DNA of 64,000 nt from Micropterix aruncella (Eukaryota > Arthropoda > Insecta > Lepidoptera > Micropterigidae): the NCBI GenBank assembly GCA_944548615.1, contig OX155961.1:29494770-29558769 (forward strand), read 5' to 3'. Below the pieces are notes generated by a model, which saw only the letters and a list, made by a program, of their open reading frames with translations, had not been told where the DNA came from and did no database searches. The position numbers and the translations under genes are program-made. Below are positions 33,512-44,869 of the stretch, one piece after another (position 1 is the first letter of the stretch; every line of letters starts with the position of its first letter).

Positions 33512-34230
33512 AGAAAGTGAACTATTGTATTTATAATTATTTTAATTACGGTTTTTTTTATGAAATATTTGTGGTTTATTTGTGGTTTAAATACTTACTT
33601 GATATTTGGACAGTTAAGGTACCCTATGACACTCAGGATGACATAACGGTTCTAACAATACTACACACTTCTAAATCGGTCCAAGCGTTTAGAAGTTATG
33701 GTGGAATAAAGGAAAACTTAACCCGTTGAGTATGAGTCAACCAAATCTAATCGCGAAACAATTATCCGTTGAGTATGATACGACCAGATCTGGTTCCGCG
33801 TTTTTTTCACTTCTTTGACGTTCTCATATTTATTCATAATTATCTAATTGTTTTACAAAATGATATTTCAATATTCTATATTCGAAATTTCAATGCAATC
33901 ATTGTGCAGTTGTTCTTTTTATGATTGGTGTAGTAGTTTCGTAGTTATAGCACTTTAAGGTCGATGTCGCCGAAAATCCTGCAAAAGAGACAGATGCATC
34001 CATGAAAATACCCATTTACTCCAAGGGTTAAAAACGGAAAACTTACCTACCTAGATGAAAAACACGACCGCCGGTACAGAAAGTGAACTATTTCATTTAT
34101 AATTATTTTTATTACGGTTTTTTATTTGAAATATTTGTGGTTTATGTATTTATCCATATAGAAACATGTAGGTATATTTCCGGAATATACTCAATCAGAC
34201 CTTTTTTGTTGGGCAGTCGTGTAAAAAAGG
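33512..34230 (+). repeat. Repeat R5 plus a direct repeat, interrupted by a MITE
   Basis: The 33600-33717 and 34032-34230 parts match the complement of 21830-22180. A MITE sits between them at a TTAA site. ACAGAAAGTGAACTATT and the following 60 bp occur twice, at 33512-33590 and 34077-34145, so part of the repeat is directly duplicated. Confidence 0.6.
33722..34027 (+). mobile_element. piggyBac-like MITE, copy 1
   Basis: 306 bp bounded by CCCGTTGAGTA and CCAAGGG, with TTAA on both sides (33718-33721 and 34028-34031). TTAA duplication with CCC/GGG ends is the piggyBac signature. The first 80 bp repeats the motif CCGTTGAGTATGA twice. Non-coding, so mobilised in trans. Confidence 0.8.
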
Positions 34231-34723
34231 CTTGAAAAGACAACGAAAATTGTTTTTATTACAACGCATAATTTTCCAGAAGTACGAGCATATACTCGTA
34301 GGCAGTTCGCATATCGCAGTACTCTAACAAGGTTAGGTAAATATACGAATTGGAGAATGGTTAGGTAAATATACGAAATTGAAGTCCATCAGTACAGTGT
34401 ACTCAAAAATATTACTTTAACAACACTGTTCTTAACGGTTGGCTGCAAGAAATCGTGAAACGATAGGTCCGCCGTTTGTACTTACTAATTAAAAATAGAA
34501 TTTAAGTTTTCAATATATTGTTAGTGGTTTGTTACAAAATAGATATTTTTCTTTCTTTCTTTATAAACCGTTAAAAAAACAATATCAATATTGAAGGCGT
34601 CCATCATCAATATGTTATGTCGAGCTTTTAGGTTAATCATCGATTGCGCCTGCCACTGTTATTTTTTTACATTGTGCTTGAATTCAAAACGATGAAAACC
34701 AATTTATACAATTACTTGGTCCC

Positions 34724-35760
34724 ATTAGATGCATTATCTGTCCAATGGAGCGTCGCGTCGGTGGAATTTCGCTCGCTTGCACGTTTGACTGCGCAGTGTG
34801 CGACGTGTTCGCTCAAGCACAGTCGTTCTTTTAGCGATTGCCGCGCTCGCGTTCAAACCCCATCGACTCTTCTGGGCGCCAACCTGGTTGTCCTACTGGT
34901 CGTTTGTGGAGTATAACTCGTTAACCCTTGGAGTAAATGGGTATTTTCATGGATGCATCTGTCTCTTTTGCAGGATTTTCGGCGACATCGACCTTAAAGT
35001 ACTATAACTACAAAACTACTACACCAATCATAAAAAGAACAACTGCACAATGATTGCATTGAAATTTCGAATATAGAATATTGAAATATCATTTTGTAAA
35101 ACAATTAGATAATTATGAATAAATATGAGAACGTCAAAGAAGTGAAAAAAACGCGGAACCAGATCTGGTCGTATCATACTCAACGGATAATTGTTTCACA
35201 ACCAGATTTGGTCGTATCATACTCAACGGGTTAAGATTTAGCTAATGTGAACACCATGTATACAGCACATAAACAATTTACTCCTATTAGATGCGTTATC
35301 TGCCCACGGGACGGCTTTTCTAGGGCAGCACTTAGCCACATTTTTCATTTAGGCCCTAAATTAATTACAATTAATTATAACGTGAGAGCGCTCTGAGAGT
35401 TACGCTAGATATGCTTTGCCATTGACACCCTTATACCACCACTGCGTAAAGATAGCTATTCTGTGCTAGCGCTGCGATTGACCGTTTAGTAAGTGTCTGG
35501 TTCCCGGCGCTAGCGGACGTGGAATCTGCGCTTGACGCTTCGTCAACGCTGGATTTTTATTGGTCAAATCCCACAAAATTGACTCCGCCCTTTTTTCGCG
35601 TGTCCGCTCATTTCGGATATTTTTCTGAGGTCTCATGTCGCCTTAAAAACCCACTGACTCTTCTGGGCGCCAACCGAGTTGCTACTTTGTCTGATCGTTT
35701 GTGACGTATGACTCGCTCAGAGTTAGCTAATATATGGACACCGTGTATACAGCAGCTGCG
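34724..35760 (+). repeat. Directly duplicated repeat unit, first copy split by the MITE
   Basis: TTAGATGCATTATCTGTCC at 34725 and TTAGATGCGTTATCTGCCC at 35287 start two copies. Both contain GACTCTTCTGGGCGCCAACC and a terminal block ACACC-TGTATACAGCA (35252, 35737). The first copy is shorter internally and interrupted by 34921-35234. A GGCGCC-bearing word and tandem layout might mean LTR-like sequence; class not determined. Confidence 0.5.
34925..35230 (-). mobile_element. piggyBac-like MITE, copy 2
   Basis: 306 bp, the reverse complement of copy 1 almost base for base, flanked by TTAA at 34921-34924 and 35231-35234. Same length and near-identity imply recent mobilisation of both. The frame at 34798-35007 crosses its end and is not coding. 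Confidence 0.8.
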
Positions 35761-35879
35761 CTCCGCTACCTTGTTTACAAACTAATACACATACCGGCCA
35801 GGTATATTGCAAAGTACAATGCACGCCATATCCATATAGACATATGTACACGTGTGGCATCCAATATGCACATACCTTT

Positions 35880-36190
35880 ATGTATAGATTAAACAGTCGC
35901 ACAGTGTAATCAAGAGGCGTCTAATGGAGCCACTAGACGCTGATGATGTCTTCCAATTGACAACAATATGTCTGACGGCGTGCGACGCCCCCCGCCACCT
36001 CGACTAACCGCATTATCATATCGGGACGGGTAATCCGCAATTACTCGCGTATTACCGGCACGCCCGCGTGTCCGTCAACACGACACATCAACGTGCACCG
36101 AGAACGTGAAACGTGCGCACGTGAGCGTGACAGTTAGTAATGCATCACCGACTGGTAAGTGATGCATCAAAAGGCAATATTTGATAAGGC
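35880..36190. promoter_or_regulatory. Non-repetitive stretch; candidate regulatory DNA
   Basis: Complex composition with TCCGCAATTACTCGCG, ACCGCATTATCATATCGG and an inverted pair TGATGCATCA-like (GTAATGCATCACCG, AAGTGATGCATCA). No coding frame or repeat partner. Function speculative. Confidence 0.25.
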
Positions 36191-37280
36191 AGAAATATCC
36201 TAAAAAGTTCGTCGTTTCCTCGATTTAATTGTTGGAGACACATGTAAGCAAAAACTACACAAAAATAGACTATCTAGAGAAATATGAAATATACCGTTTC
36301 CTCAAAATATATATACATATACATACATAACTAGGTGCGGCAACTTTCAAATCGTTTAAAAAAAATACACTCTTAATAACTCGCCAAAGCTTTAAAGTTT
36401 TTTTCCCTAAACCTTTTTTTGTTGATGAGCGTATTGTATGCTATGCAGGTTTTTGCTTTTATTTTTATTAATTCAAAAACTTCCTGTAGGACCTTATTTT
36501 CGATCATATCACGGTACTTTGTCATAAAAATGTAATGAAATAATCTACTTCGCAAATTTTTTTTGTAAAAATACTATAATTTGAGGCTGCCAGAACCAGA
36601 GTGGCCAAAATGCAAAAATCATTTTTGTGGATAAGTCGCAAAATACTTAAACGAAATTAAAAAAAAACCGTATGGCACACAGTATTTATTTTGATGATTT
36701 CTTGAATATATGAATTTTGGGCGACTCTGAAATTGCAAATAATGATTTTATAAATGGATTTTTGCATTAAACTCAAAATCACCGAAATGTCACTTAGGTC
36801 TCTCTGGATCTGGTGGTCTCATTTATACTCTATATTTTGTCAAAATCTGTTACTTTGATTGGATAACCTTATAAAATAAATAGGAAATATAAAAAAAATC
36901 TAAACCACTAAAATGTGGTTTTCCTTTAATCTTTTAAAATAAAATAATTTGCTCATAATTTAAGAATTGTTATTACTGGATGAAAGTATGTAATGTTATG
37001 AAATATTATTATGCTTCAATCATTTTCAATGTACATACGTAGGTACCATTCATGAACACCCTAGCGAGGACACGAACAGCATCAATATATAAATTATTAT
37101 ATAAAAATTCCAGTCCGTAACGTGACGGCACTGCGCTTGTTTGACGTTAGCATAGGAATAGCGGTAGTGGTGGCGTGTAACATTTACCCTCCTCCTCGCA
37201 CGCCACTGAAGTTATCGTATTGCGGGACCGACATGAATAATATATTAGGAAGAGCGCCCTCCCGGGGAGGGAAGAAGGAG
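36190..37280. other. No gene recognised
   Basis: AT-rich non-coding DNA. The 60-codon minus frame at 36373-36555 has no motif. Confidence 0.5.
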
Positions 37281-37288
37281 ACGGGAAA

Positions 37289-37353
37289 GGGGAGGGGGCA
37301 AACCGCCACTAATATGGGGAAAGGCACGACGGTATAAAAAGAAAGGCCAAACC
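37289..37353 (+). repeat. TATA-containing duplicated segment, copy 1
   Basis: GGGGGCAAACCGCCACTAAT, then ATGGGGAAAGGCACGACGG, then TATAAAAAGAAAGGCCAAAC. The same order recurs at 38073-38137. The TATAAAAA lies at 37333-37340. This looks like a duplicated promoter or a repeat carrying one. No downstream gene is recognised. Confidence 0.5.
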
Positions 37354-37609
37354 GTTGCCGGCTGTGCTGTATCAAGCCATGCTAAACGTTAAAAATCGTA
37401 AACTAGATTGTGAAACTCGCGAACCGGAAAAATCGGCGATTTAACGAGGGTTTTAATTACTATCTACTAAGTGGTAGTTGTGGGCCTTTCTGTCGCGCAA
37501 CTCTGTTACTGTTGCGGATAAACAAACGGTTGCTTAAACTTTTGTTACAAACATATTTTGTTTTTGTAATAATCCCAGTATTGAACAAGCACGCACAAAA
37601 TTAAACGTT

Positions 37610-37775
37610 TACCTTAGAACAGGTCCCGGCCTAGTTAGGTGGCGTTTTCACTGGACTATGCAATGTATTCATTTTCTGCTATTTATTCAATGTTTAAAAT
37701 ATTTCTGCGCATAGTTCCTAAGATAACATTGTTTTAAATTATTTTTGAATTACTTAATAAATAAATAAAATAAAA
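37610..37775 (+). repeat. LINE 3' UTR with TAAA tail, family 2-like
   Basis: CCTTAGAACAGGTCCCGGCC-TAGTTAGG matches the conserved 3' UTR motif of family 2, and the tract ends TAATAAATAAATAAAA. The intervening sequence differs, so it is a related subfamily. Confidence 0.6.
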
Positions 37776-38072
37776 TAGCGCTGCTGAAGGAATGGACAAT
37801 TTCACATTTGCAGCTTAACTGGAAATAAAGGAATAGCCTGGTATAGGCAACCCTTATCAAACATCAAAGATTAGAGAAATGGAAACATGGAACAGATAAC
37901 AAGACATCTCTCGCAGCCTTTAATTATACACCGTTTACATGGATTTGTGACTTTCACAGAAGAATTTAGAATTCCCCGTGGGACACTATTGAAATGACTG
38001 TTCCTCCATTCGTGACATCCAGTGTGCCATGAATATGCATGGCTTGTATATACAACAGTAGTCCGCTTTGGT

Positions 38073-38137
38073 GAGGGGCAAACCGCCGCTAATATGAGGA
38101 AAGGGACGGGGTTGGTATATAAAAAGAGAGGCCAAAC
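38073..38137 (+). repeat. TATA-containing duplicated segment, copy 2
   Basis: GAGGGGCAAACCGCCGCTAA, GAGGAAAGGGACGGGG and TATATAAAAAGAGAGGCCAA parallel copy 1, about 785 bp upstream, with the same strand and spacing. The sequence beyond the repeat is unrelated. Confidence 0.5.
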
Positions 38138-38489
38138 ATGGGCGACACGGATTATATATTCATGCGTGCGGGGGCCTGATCCAAATCTATTTGCGGGTTA
38201 GAGTGGTAAGTTAAACTCCTACGTCGCGAGACTTGAGACGGGCGATTTCAGTGGCATCAGTCTATCTAGCTATACCGCGATTCACACTGAAAGTTATAGT
38301 ACTAGCCATTTACATAAACTATTTTTTTTTTAAATAATTACATTTGAAAATGGAACGCTTTAGCTGTAGAACAAAATTTGTTTCAACTGTCATTTGTGGA
38401 ACTGTCATTGTCTGTCATAAGCATTACGATGGAACTCACGATTTTTTTTGCTAAATTATTTTCTACCATTTTGAGTGCAATTTGGCAGC

Positions 38490-39000
38490 TCAGCAGAGCC
38501 TCGCTCGACTCTTGGTGATAAAGCACCAAGCAAGACGACAACTTATAGCTGGTTTTCAGAATTGAAAAGCGGTCGTGTCAATCTTAGTGACGAATTTGGT
38601 GAAGGTCGCCAACCGGTCCACCGCTGATAACAACAAAAACCGCTGAAACAGACAGTCATGTCCCCTACCATGAGATTCGGACATCCTTATACATAGGCAT
38701 GAGTCAAGTACAATGAATCCTATACAATCATATAGGAAAGTTGTGTCGCAGTAAATAATTTGATTCAGGCTCAAAAATTGACTCAGGCTCAAAAAACGGG
38801 ACGCGTCACTTGGTGCAATGCCATGCTTACCAGATTCAACAAAGGGACATCAAATTTGGTGAGGAACAAAGTAACAGGTGAGAACACGGATTTATAGCTA
38901 CGACCCCCGAAACATAACAGAAATCATTTGGGTCTTTCAAGGTGAGCCGAACCTAACCAAGACACGCGTGCAACGTACCCGAAATCCTATTAAAAAGTAT
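38490..39000 (+). pseudogene. Degenerate mariner transposase fragment
   Basis: One frame reads TLGDKAPSKTTTYSWFSELK and then SDEFGEGR, the helix-turn-helix region of mariner transposases (GDEAPSKTT-x-YRWF ... SDEFREGRP). After stops, another frame gives GRVTWCNAMLTRFNKGTSN and later VFQGEPN, matching the WC-x-ML...F-x-KG-x-S and VFQGE-P motifs around the first catalytic aspartate (the D of TGDE is not preserved: TGEN). Several stops and frameshifts make it dead. Terminal repeats not identified. Confidence 0.75.
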
Positions 39001-39224
39001 AATTAGGGTACATTCTTAGCGATACCTACGTTTGTGTCATTATATTAGCTATACTCCGACACACCTCTTTTTATAGTACATGGTTATTTTTTCAACTCAA
39101 TGTTTGTTTCAGATTTTGAGTACCCTCTTTGCAATACTTCCTCACTTTTTCACAGCGAAATGTAGGTATCAGTCTATTTAGCTACCAGCTTTAAATACCT
39201 TTGCTAATAATAGTCATCATCATT

Positions 39225-40000
39225 GATTATAAGGGGTATTAGATTGTTCAATGTAATAAAATGTGTCAGCAACCCTTCTGCGTCGTAGTACCCGATAGTA
39301 GGTAGTACCCGACCAAAACAATAGCAATTTATTTGGCCATCTATAAAACATTGAAAATAAATAGTTTTTTTATAAAGGACTGATTGATTACAAAAACTCA
39401 ATAATTTAAAGAATAATAACAATAATAAAAATATAATTATAAGTGCCATCTATCCCATTTTTATATAGGCCGATTATATCATTGAATAATACGAGATAGA
39501 ATGCCATATATTAGTCTATCTGCTTTTTTATAAACACGTAATTATTACCTATTTAAAAAACCGCATAATTATTACGTATGAAAATAAAATGACGTAATTT
39601 TAAAATAAAAGAGTTGTGATTTCAATAATCATTTATTATATTATTATATTTTACATTATTATTATTTATTTGAACATAATTGTGCGTAATTATTACATAC
39701 CTTTATATCAAATAAAGGTAAGTACCTAATACCTTTATACCAAATAAAAAAATGACATCTTTATGTAAATAATAATAAAATAATATTTTAAAAAAATAAA
39801 AAAATCGTTTGTTATTATAGTATTATTTTATAACGTATTTACGTGTTTAGAGCGCCATCTAAAGTGAATTGATATTGAACATAAGAGAAGATTAATTAAT
39901 GTTTTTTAATTTAAGTGCCATTTACACGTTGCGTTTCGTAATAAAATCATAGTTGCCAAATCGTAGTACGATGCTGAGCAATCTAATACACTATATAATC
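39225..40000 (-). mobile_element. M754 DNA transposon, most complete copy
   Basis: Ends GTATTAGATTGTTCA (39236) and the complement of TGAGCAATCTAATAC (39989) form terminal inverted repeats. The pairing appears to extend outward to TTGATTATA. About 754-776 bp, non-coding, AT-rich. Relatives: 31430-32628, 43000-43448 with 51940-51953, and 5800-5993. A TAGATGGCGCTCTAAA block lies at 39845. Target duplication not clear, so the superfamily is open. Confidence 0.65.
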
Positions 40001-40744
40001 AATCGCATCATGCTGTAGTGAGACCGCAATATCATGAGCGCTTGGTGTATAGTTATTCAGACAAGCCGAATGGTCGCGTCAACCATTTTCACCTCGACAG
40101 AGGGGCTAAAGTGCGGGTTGTCGGCGTAGGGGATCCCCCTCCCCTCTTTTATTCAGGGGGGCGTTAGTGGAAAGCACGAAAGCGTGATTATCTAGATAAT
40201 TGTGGGGAGCATGCTCATATCATAATGGCGGGTTTTGTGTGTGCTTTATTTAAACTGGGGGAGCGAGTCGCCCCCCCCCCCCCCCTCGCGCCTCTGGTTC
40301 CCCTCGGAGAGCGCAAGCACGGGGTGTCGCTGGAGAGCCTACTTGTAATTCAGAAGGCAGGGCTGCCACCTCGCGCCTTTTTCACGCGTCGCTGCAACCG
40401 CATGACCCTTATTTATTAAATTTAAACGCTTCTACAGCAGGAATTAAATGTTTTACATCTCACACCGCGCTGTATTCGTTATAAATTAGATTCCATGAAA
40501 ATCTACACAAAAATCAAGTAGGTACTTATTATACTAAAAGTAGGTAGTTCCTCTTTTTTTCATTTACTTTTTTTCCTCGTCTTCCTTTCCGAAATCAGCC
40601 ATACTACGGGGCAGGAGACAGAAGACAGGGCTAGAAGGCGAAAAGAAGTGGAAAGAAAGTGTGAGAAGATGGAGAGGAAATAAGGGGCATGCCAAGGATA
40701 ATACCTAAATTATATTAGATAACATTGAAAGTTACTGGCCATGT

Positions 40745-41310
40745 ACATTGGGGAGCTAATGGGCCCTGTTGCAGTTAGGCTATAAGACCCATGCGTTTAG
40801 GGTCGGCCAAACTCACGGGTCAACACCTATCCAGCGGCCTCCACGCAGAAGTACGAGCCTAGGTAGGACTCTGGCCTGCGGGCCAGTTTCCCATAGGAGT
40901 CAACCTTCGGGCGCTCCTGTACGGTTCGCGCACCGTGCGGCATCAGCCAATCGATTGTGCGTTCCGACTGACAGCCGGGGAGTCTGGAAACAGTATTGTT
41001 TCCTTGTAGAGCGAGGGCGTTTGTTTACCTAATAGCAGCCGCTCTTAAAACGACCATTCGGCTACCTGATTCCGGGTGAAAGCCGGGAAAAGGCGGATCC
41101 GAATCTATCGCGGATCACGGCATGGTCCAAGTTAGATTCGGTAGACACCGAATCACCGCAATACAAAAAAGAGCACCGCACAAGCGACCTCGTACCCGTA
41201 GCCAGTTGGAAGGCCGGAGAAAGCTGGTCGTAACTGAAAGTAAGGGCGCGAGTGTCGGCCCGCTGAGTGCATACCCGGTTTCCCGGGTAAGGTGTTACTA
41301 CGTAACTAGA
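40745..41310 (-). repeat. GC-rich retroposon-like element, minus-strand copy
   Basis: Read on the minus strand it ends in GGGCCCATTAGCTCCCC near 40745 and is truncated at its 5' end near 41310 (before the GAGTTGTCAAC terminus). Order of blocks is the same as in the nested copy 11993-12669. No flanking duplication recognised. Confidence 0.7.
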
Positions 41311-41526
41311 CAGTAAACTGTATTGAGTTTATTGGAATACGAGTGTATCTGAAAAAATATCCCATACTGCGATCATGGAGCTGAAGACTGTCACATTCGT
41401 GTTACGATGTAACCAAAACAGAAATGTCGAAACGACTTACAGTAGGTACGACATAGGTTATGAAAAATATGCTTCAGGAATAAACCCATAAACCCCAGCG
41501 GGTCATAAGCCCCACCGTAAAAGCTT

Positions 41527-41773
41527 AGTATACCAGACAGTAGGTTCTCTTAGAAAAAAAATTAAATCGAAGCGAATACGTCACTAGTGAAAAGGGATCG
41601 GAAACTGCTGACATATGTCGGCTACTAGGCCCCAAACGTTCGAAAACATCGCCAGCCTTTACCTGCACGTAACGCTAAAGGCGTTCGCCGAGACGTACCC
41701 CTCTGCCCACATTCCTTGCACCCTCTTCCGCAATGCCCTGTAGCTCGAGGGTAAAGCTACTGTTTTGTATACT
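41527..41773 (+). mobile_element. About 247-bp MITE, most complete copy
   Basis: AGTATACCAGACAGTAG at the left and the complement of CTACTGTTTTGTATACT at the right form imperfect 17-bp inverted ends, bordered by TA steps. Relatives: 30425-30632 (minus) and 19145-19325 (plus). It lies between two copies of the GC-rich element. Confidence 0.55.
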
Positions 41774-41878
41774 GTGGTAAAAGTATGGCAATTCGCTAGG
41801 ACAGATTCATTATTTATCGACAAACAAAAAAAAACTTAAACCTTTGTGTAACAAATCGTTTGAAACACGTAGATTTCA

Positions 41879-42219
41879 CCCGGATTCGGGTAGCCGATGG
41901 TCGTTTCAAGAGCAGTCGCCGTAAGGTCAGCAACCACCCCCGCTCTATAGAAAACAGTACTGCATCCAGACTCCCCCGACTGTTAGTCAGAATGCACAAT
42001 CGATTGGCTTACGCCGCACGGTGCGCAGACCGTCCAGCTGCTCCAGAAGATTAACTCCTAGGGGAAACTAGCCCTAAGGCCAGAGTCCTACTCGGGCTCG
42101 CGCTTCATGCGTGGAGGCCGCCGGATAGGTGTTGACCCGTTAGTGTGACCAACCCTGATCAAAATGGATCTTCGTGGCCAACTCAGCAAGGGCCCACTAG
42201 CCCCTCGTTATATCACCAA
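41879..42219 (+). repeat. GC-rich retroposon-like element, 5'-truncated copy
   Basis: It starts at CCCGGATTCGGGTAGCC and runs to GGGCCCACTAGCCCC plus a few bases. A 9-bp direct repeat, TAGATTTCA, flanks it (41870-41878, 42220-42228); part of this may be native sequence. This copy gives the uninterrupted version of the junction disrupted at 11992 and has a single 17-bp unit. Confidence 0.65.
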
Positions 42220-42299
42220 TAGATTTCAAATTGTTTTATATTCTGAGAATACAAAAGTATCGCATGAAGGTCGTGTTACAGTTTCGCAACCCTGCGCGA

Positions 42300-42700
42300 C
42301 GCCGCTCCATCCACCCTCGACACATCCGTCTCTCTGCGACCCTTTCAACCCTCCGGCGCATGCAGACTCATTGTTATTATTTATCCGGGTCTACCCCTCC
42401 GCTTAAATCAAACCCGGACGGGGGAGATACGCGTTTATTGCGACATAACGGAATTAAAATGAAGTGACGGCGCGGACAACAGATGCGTGTTATTGGGTCG
42501 CCTCCCGCGCGCGCGTCGACACGTTTTTTGCCACTCCTCGCCCCTCCTCACCCCGCGCGTTTATTTGCCTTTTGCTCTTTACGCGTCATACGCGTCGCCC
42601 CCGGGCCGTGTGTTTTGTCAAATAAAATGGGCTTTATGGATTCAACGATACGGTAATGCGAGACCAATTTATTAAGTGATTTAAATGGGTATAATGGGGA
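42300..42700. promoter_or_regulatory. GC-rich island; candidate regulatory DNA
   Basis: Single-copy, CpG-rich stretch (GGTCGCCTCCCGCGCGCGCG, GCGTCATACGCGTCGCCC). Overlapping frames on the plus strand lack motifs. Compatible with a promoter or conserved element. Confidence 0.25.
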
Positions 42701-42999
42701 TTTTTTTACATCCCTCCCCGTTATTCATAACCTTCATGTAATAAGCGTTCCATACTAAATATGGCAGTATGGCTACAAGGCAGTAATTGCGAATATTTAT
42801 TTAAATCACTATCGAAAACTATTTTCAATGCTAAATTATATAAACGATAACCAAGGGCGAAACAAAAACTGCGTGAACTCTACGTAGCTATACATACAAA
42901 TCTACGTAATATTGGATTTCTTTCTACATTACCGTTTTTTTATTACGGTTTTATACAAGAAAGATGATGTTACAATCGTAATTTTGTTGAATTACAAAG

Positions 43000-43448
43000 A
43001 ATTTCATTGAACACTTCATTACCAACTCGATTATAAAAACTTCATTACCTACTTTGATGGCTCTCTAAATACGCCTGTACGGCATCTTATCTCAAAATCA
43101 AATAATAATATAATAGCACACTATTTTTTAAATCATAGCTCTTATTATTTTATTATTATTTACATAAAGATGCCAATTTTTAATTTGGTATATAGGTTTC
43201 AATACGTAATCATTAGGTACGGACTTTTTTAATGTTTACTAATAACTGAATGTTATCAATGTTACCATTGGTTAAATTATTAGGTTCTTAAAATCGATCA
43301 GCAGTTTATAAAAAAAACATTGGTAATGTTATTATGTCCAAATAAATTGCTGTTAGTTTCGTCGTCAATGCTATCAGCGCCACCTGCATGTCGCCGGATC
43401 AAAAGCGTTTCCAAAACGTACTATGGCATTGAGCAATCTAATACCTTA
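43000..43448 (+). mobile_element. M754 copy, split by the BEL/Pao insertion
   Basis: GGCTCTCTAAATACGCC near 43063 through GGCATTGAGCAATCTAATAC at 43443 matches 31504-32064. It resumes after the retrotransposon with TATATAATCAG at 51945. The left end before about 43000 is not recognised. The 5-bp CCTTA at 43444-43448 is the BEL target duplication. Confidence 0.6.
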
Positions 43449-44451
43449 TGTTAGGTTAAAAAATAATTATTTACAACGCTGTCCACGCAGTGAGGCAGCA
43501 AAGATTTGGAATCGTTTTATTGGTATCCCGGATTCGCGAACAATGCCGCCTGCACTTTAAAGGGCGAGATAATATGTCCTTTCACAGAAATCCGAACTCA
43601 CCCCTTGCCTTCCTGGCACAGAGACAATAGGCGTAGCTGGTCCGTTTTACAACACTATTGCGCCATTGTTCACATACGGGTTAACTTTTCGAAGACGTAA
43701 ATCTGAAGTGCACCCTGTCATAAAGACGACCTCGCTTTCTCTGAAAGGACTATAACATTTCAAAAAACCCAGCCATTACTCAAATGGCACGCCCTAAACC
43801 TTATGATTAATTTAGTTATCAGATAATTGATCTATGATAATTATATTATAAAATAGGATAAGGTTATCAAACGGTCTGCGAGAAAAATAGCTTGACAGCT
43901 TATTATTATTTAGCGAATTAATGTAAGCTTGATTGTTAGTATAAGATAACATAAATTACTAAGTAAATATACTAACATATAATAAAATGTTCAGGTCCGA
44001 TATGAAAATTAGTAAACATGTATGCGTCTAATTAGAGTACCTAGTAAATTGGGGTGATTAGATTAATTAATTTTGTAATTAGGGTGATATGGTAATCAAC
44101 TTTAATCTATGATACAGAAGCATCCCTAAATCACCATATCACCGTATTTGAGTTGTTAGTTATAAGTAGAGATAATTATACAATTAAGTAGACATAATTA
44201 AACATTTAGTAATGTATTTACGTGCACTGCTATCTATGAGTATATTGGCATACCATTTTGGAAAGAGGCGTTTCCCTTTAGATCCTTTGACCAATAAGAG
44301 AAGGTGTGAAATCGTTCCGGCCAGTAAAAGCATAGACATGGCGTTTAAGGGGCGGAAGGATTTTTATTGTAAACAGTGAGGAAAGCGAAGGATGCCATTT
44401 TTTAGTTAGTGGCCAAAAAAGGTCGGAGACGGACGGGCACCTTTTCGGGTG

Positions 44452-44457
44452 TTATAA
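44452..44457 (+). promoter_or_regulatory. Possible TATA box of the LTR promoter
   Basis: TATAAA lies 319 bp before the LTR end, in a GC-richer context (GTTATAAACCGACGTCACCG). The transcript would start about 30 bp downstream. The only support is motif and position. Confidence 0.4.
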
Positions 44458-44551
44458 ACCGACGTCACCGCGATAAATGTAATCGCGAGTTATCATAGGG
44501 CAATGGGCCCGTAAATAATAATTAATAAGTTCTGAATATACAAGTTAGAAA

Positions 44552-44557
44552 AATAAA
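44552..44557 (+). terminator. Possible polyadenylation signal in LTR
   Basis: AATAAA downstream of the TATA-like site; in the 3' LTR the equivalent is at 51721-51726. A second AATAAA lies near 44655. Either could end the genomic transcript and define the R-U5 border. Confidence 0.4.
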
Positions 44558-44774
44558 TGTGCTTTAATTGCCGGGAAGCCGTAGAAGTTAAAGTGTCGTC
44601 AGTCAGCAGCCGGAAAATCGAGGAAGCTTCACTGCCGAGGCCAACCTGGCTGAAATAAAGGATGCTGTAAACCACGAAAGAGGGTGAGTTAAATATATTA
44701 TTACAGTCCACTGGGGACTCGCCCTGATGCAAAAGGCATCCGAAAATTCACACTCTTCGCTGATAGAACATAAT

Positions 44775-44794
44775 TGGTCATATTCGAGCCGGAT
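44775..44794 (+). promoter_or_regulatory. Primer binding site, tRNA-Tyr-like
   Basis: Four bases after the LTR, TGGTCATATTCGAGCCGGAT begins with the obligatory TGG. Its complement resembles the 3' end of insect tRNA-Tyr (ATCCGGCTCGAAGGACCA, recalled), apart from a two-base insertion and one change in the middle. The 12 bases TTCGAGCCGGAT match exactly. Confidence 0.55.
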
Positions 44795-44869
44795 GGAGAT
44801 CACCAAGTCCAATAAGTGACAGAAAAATTGAAAATTTGAAGAATCTGTGTTGATCAACGAAGAATTAAA

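Larger units (their letters stand above)
43449..44770 (+). repeat. 5' LTR of the BEL/Pao element
   Basis: It starts TGTTAGG and ends GATAGAACA, identical to 50618-51939. It contains an 11-bp inverted repeat (GGTGATATGGT at 44083-44093, complement at 44133-44143), which may be a protein-binding or structural site in U3. Frames inside it are not coding; they recur at the 3' LTR only because of the duplication. Confidence 0.95.

Noticed and set aside
33722..35230. LTR pair formed by the two 306-bp repeats
   Set aside because: They are in inverse orientation and each has its own TTAA duplication, so they are separate MITEs.
43506..43700. Identical 64-codon frames at 43506 and 50675, and 79-codon minus frames at 44493 and 51662
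   Set aside because: They are identical only because they lie in the two LTRs; no motif or start context supports translation.
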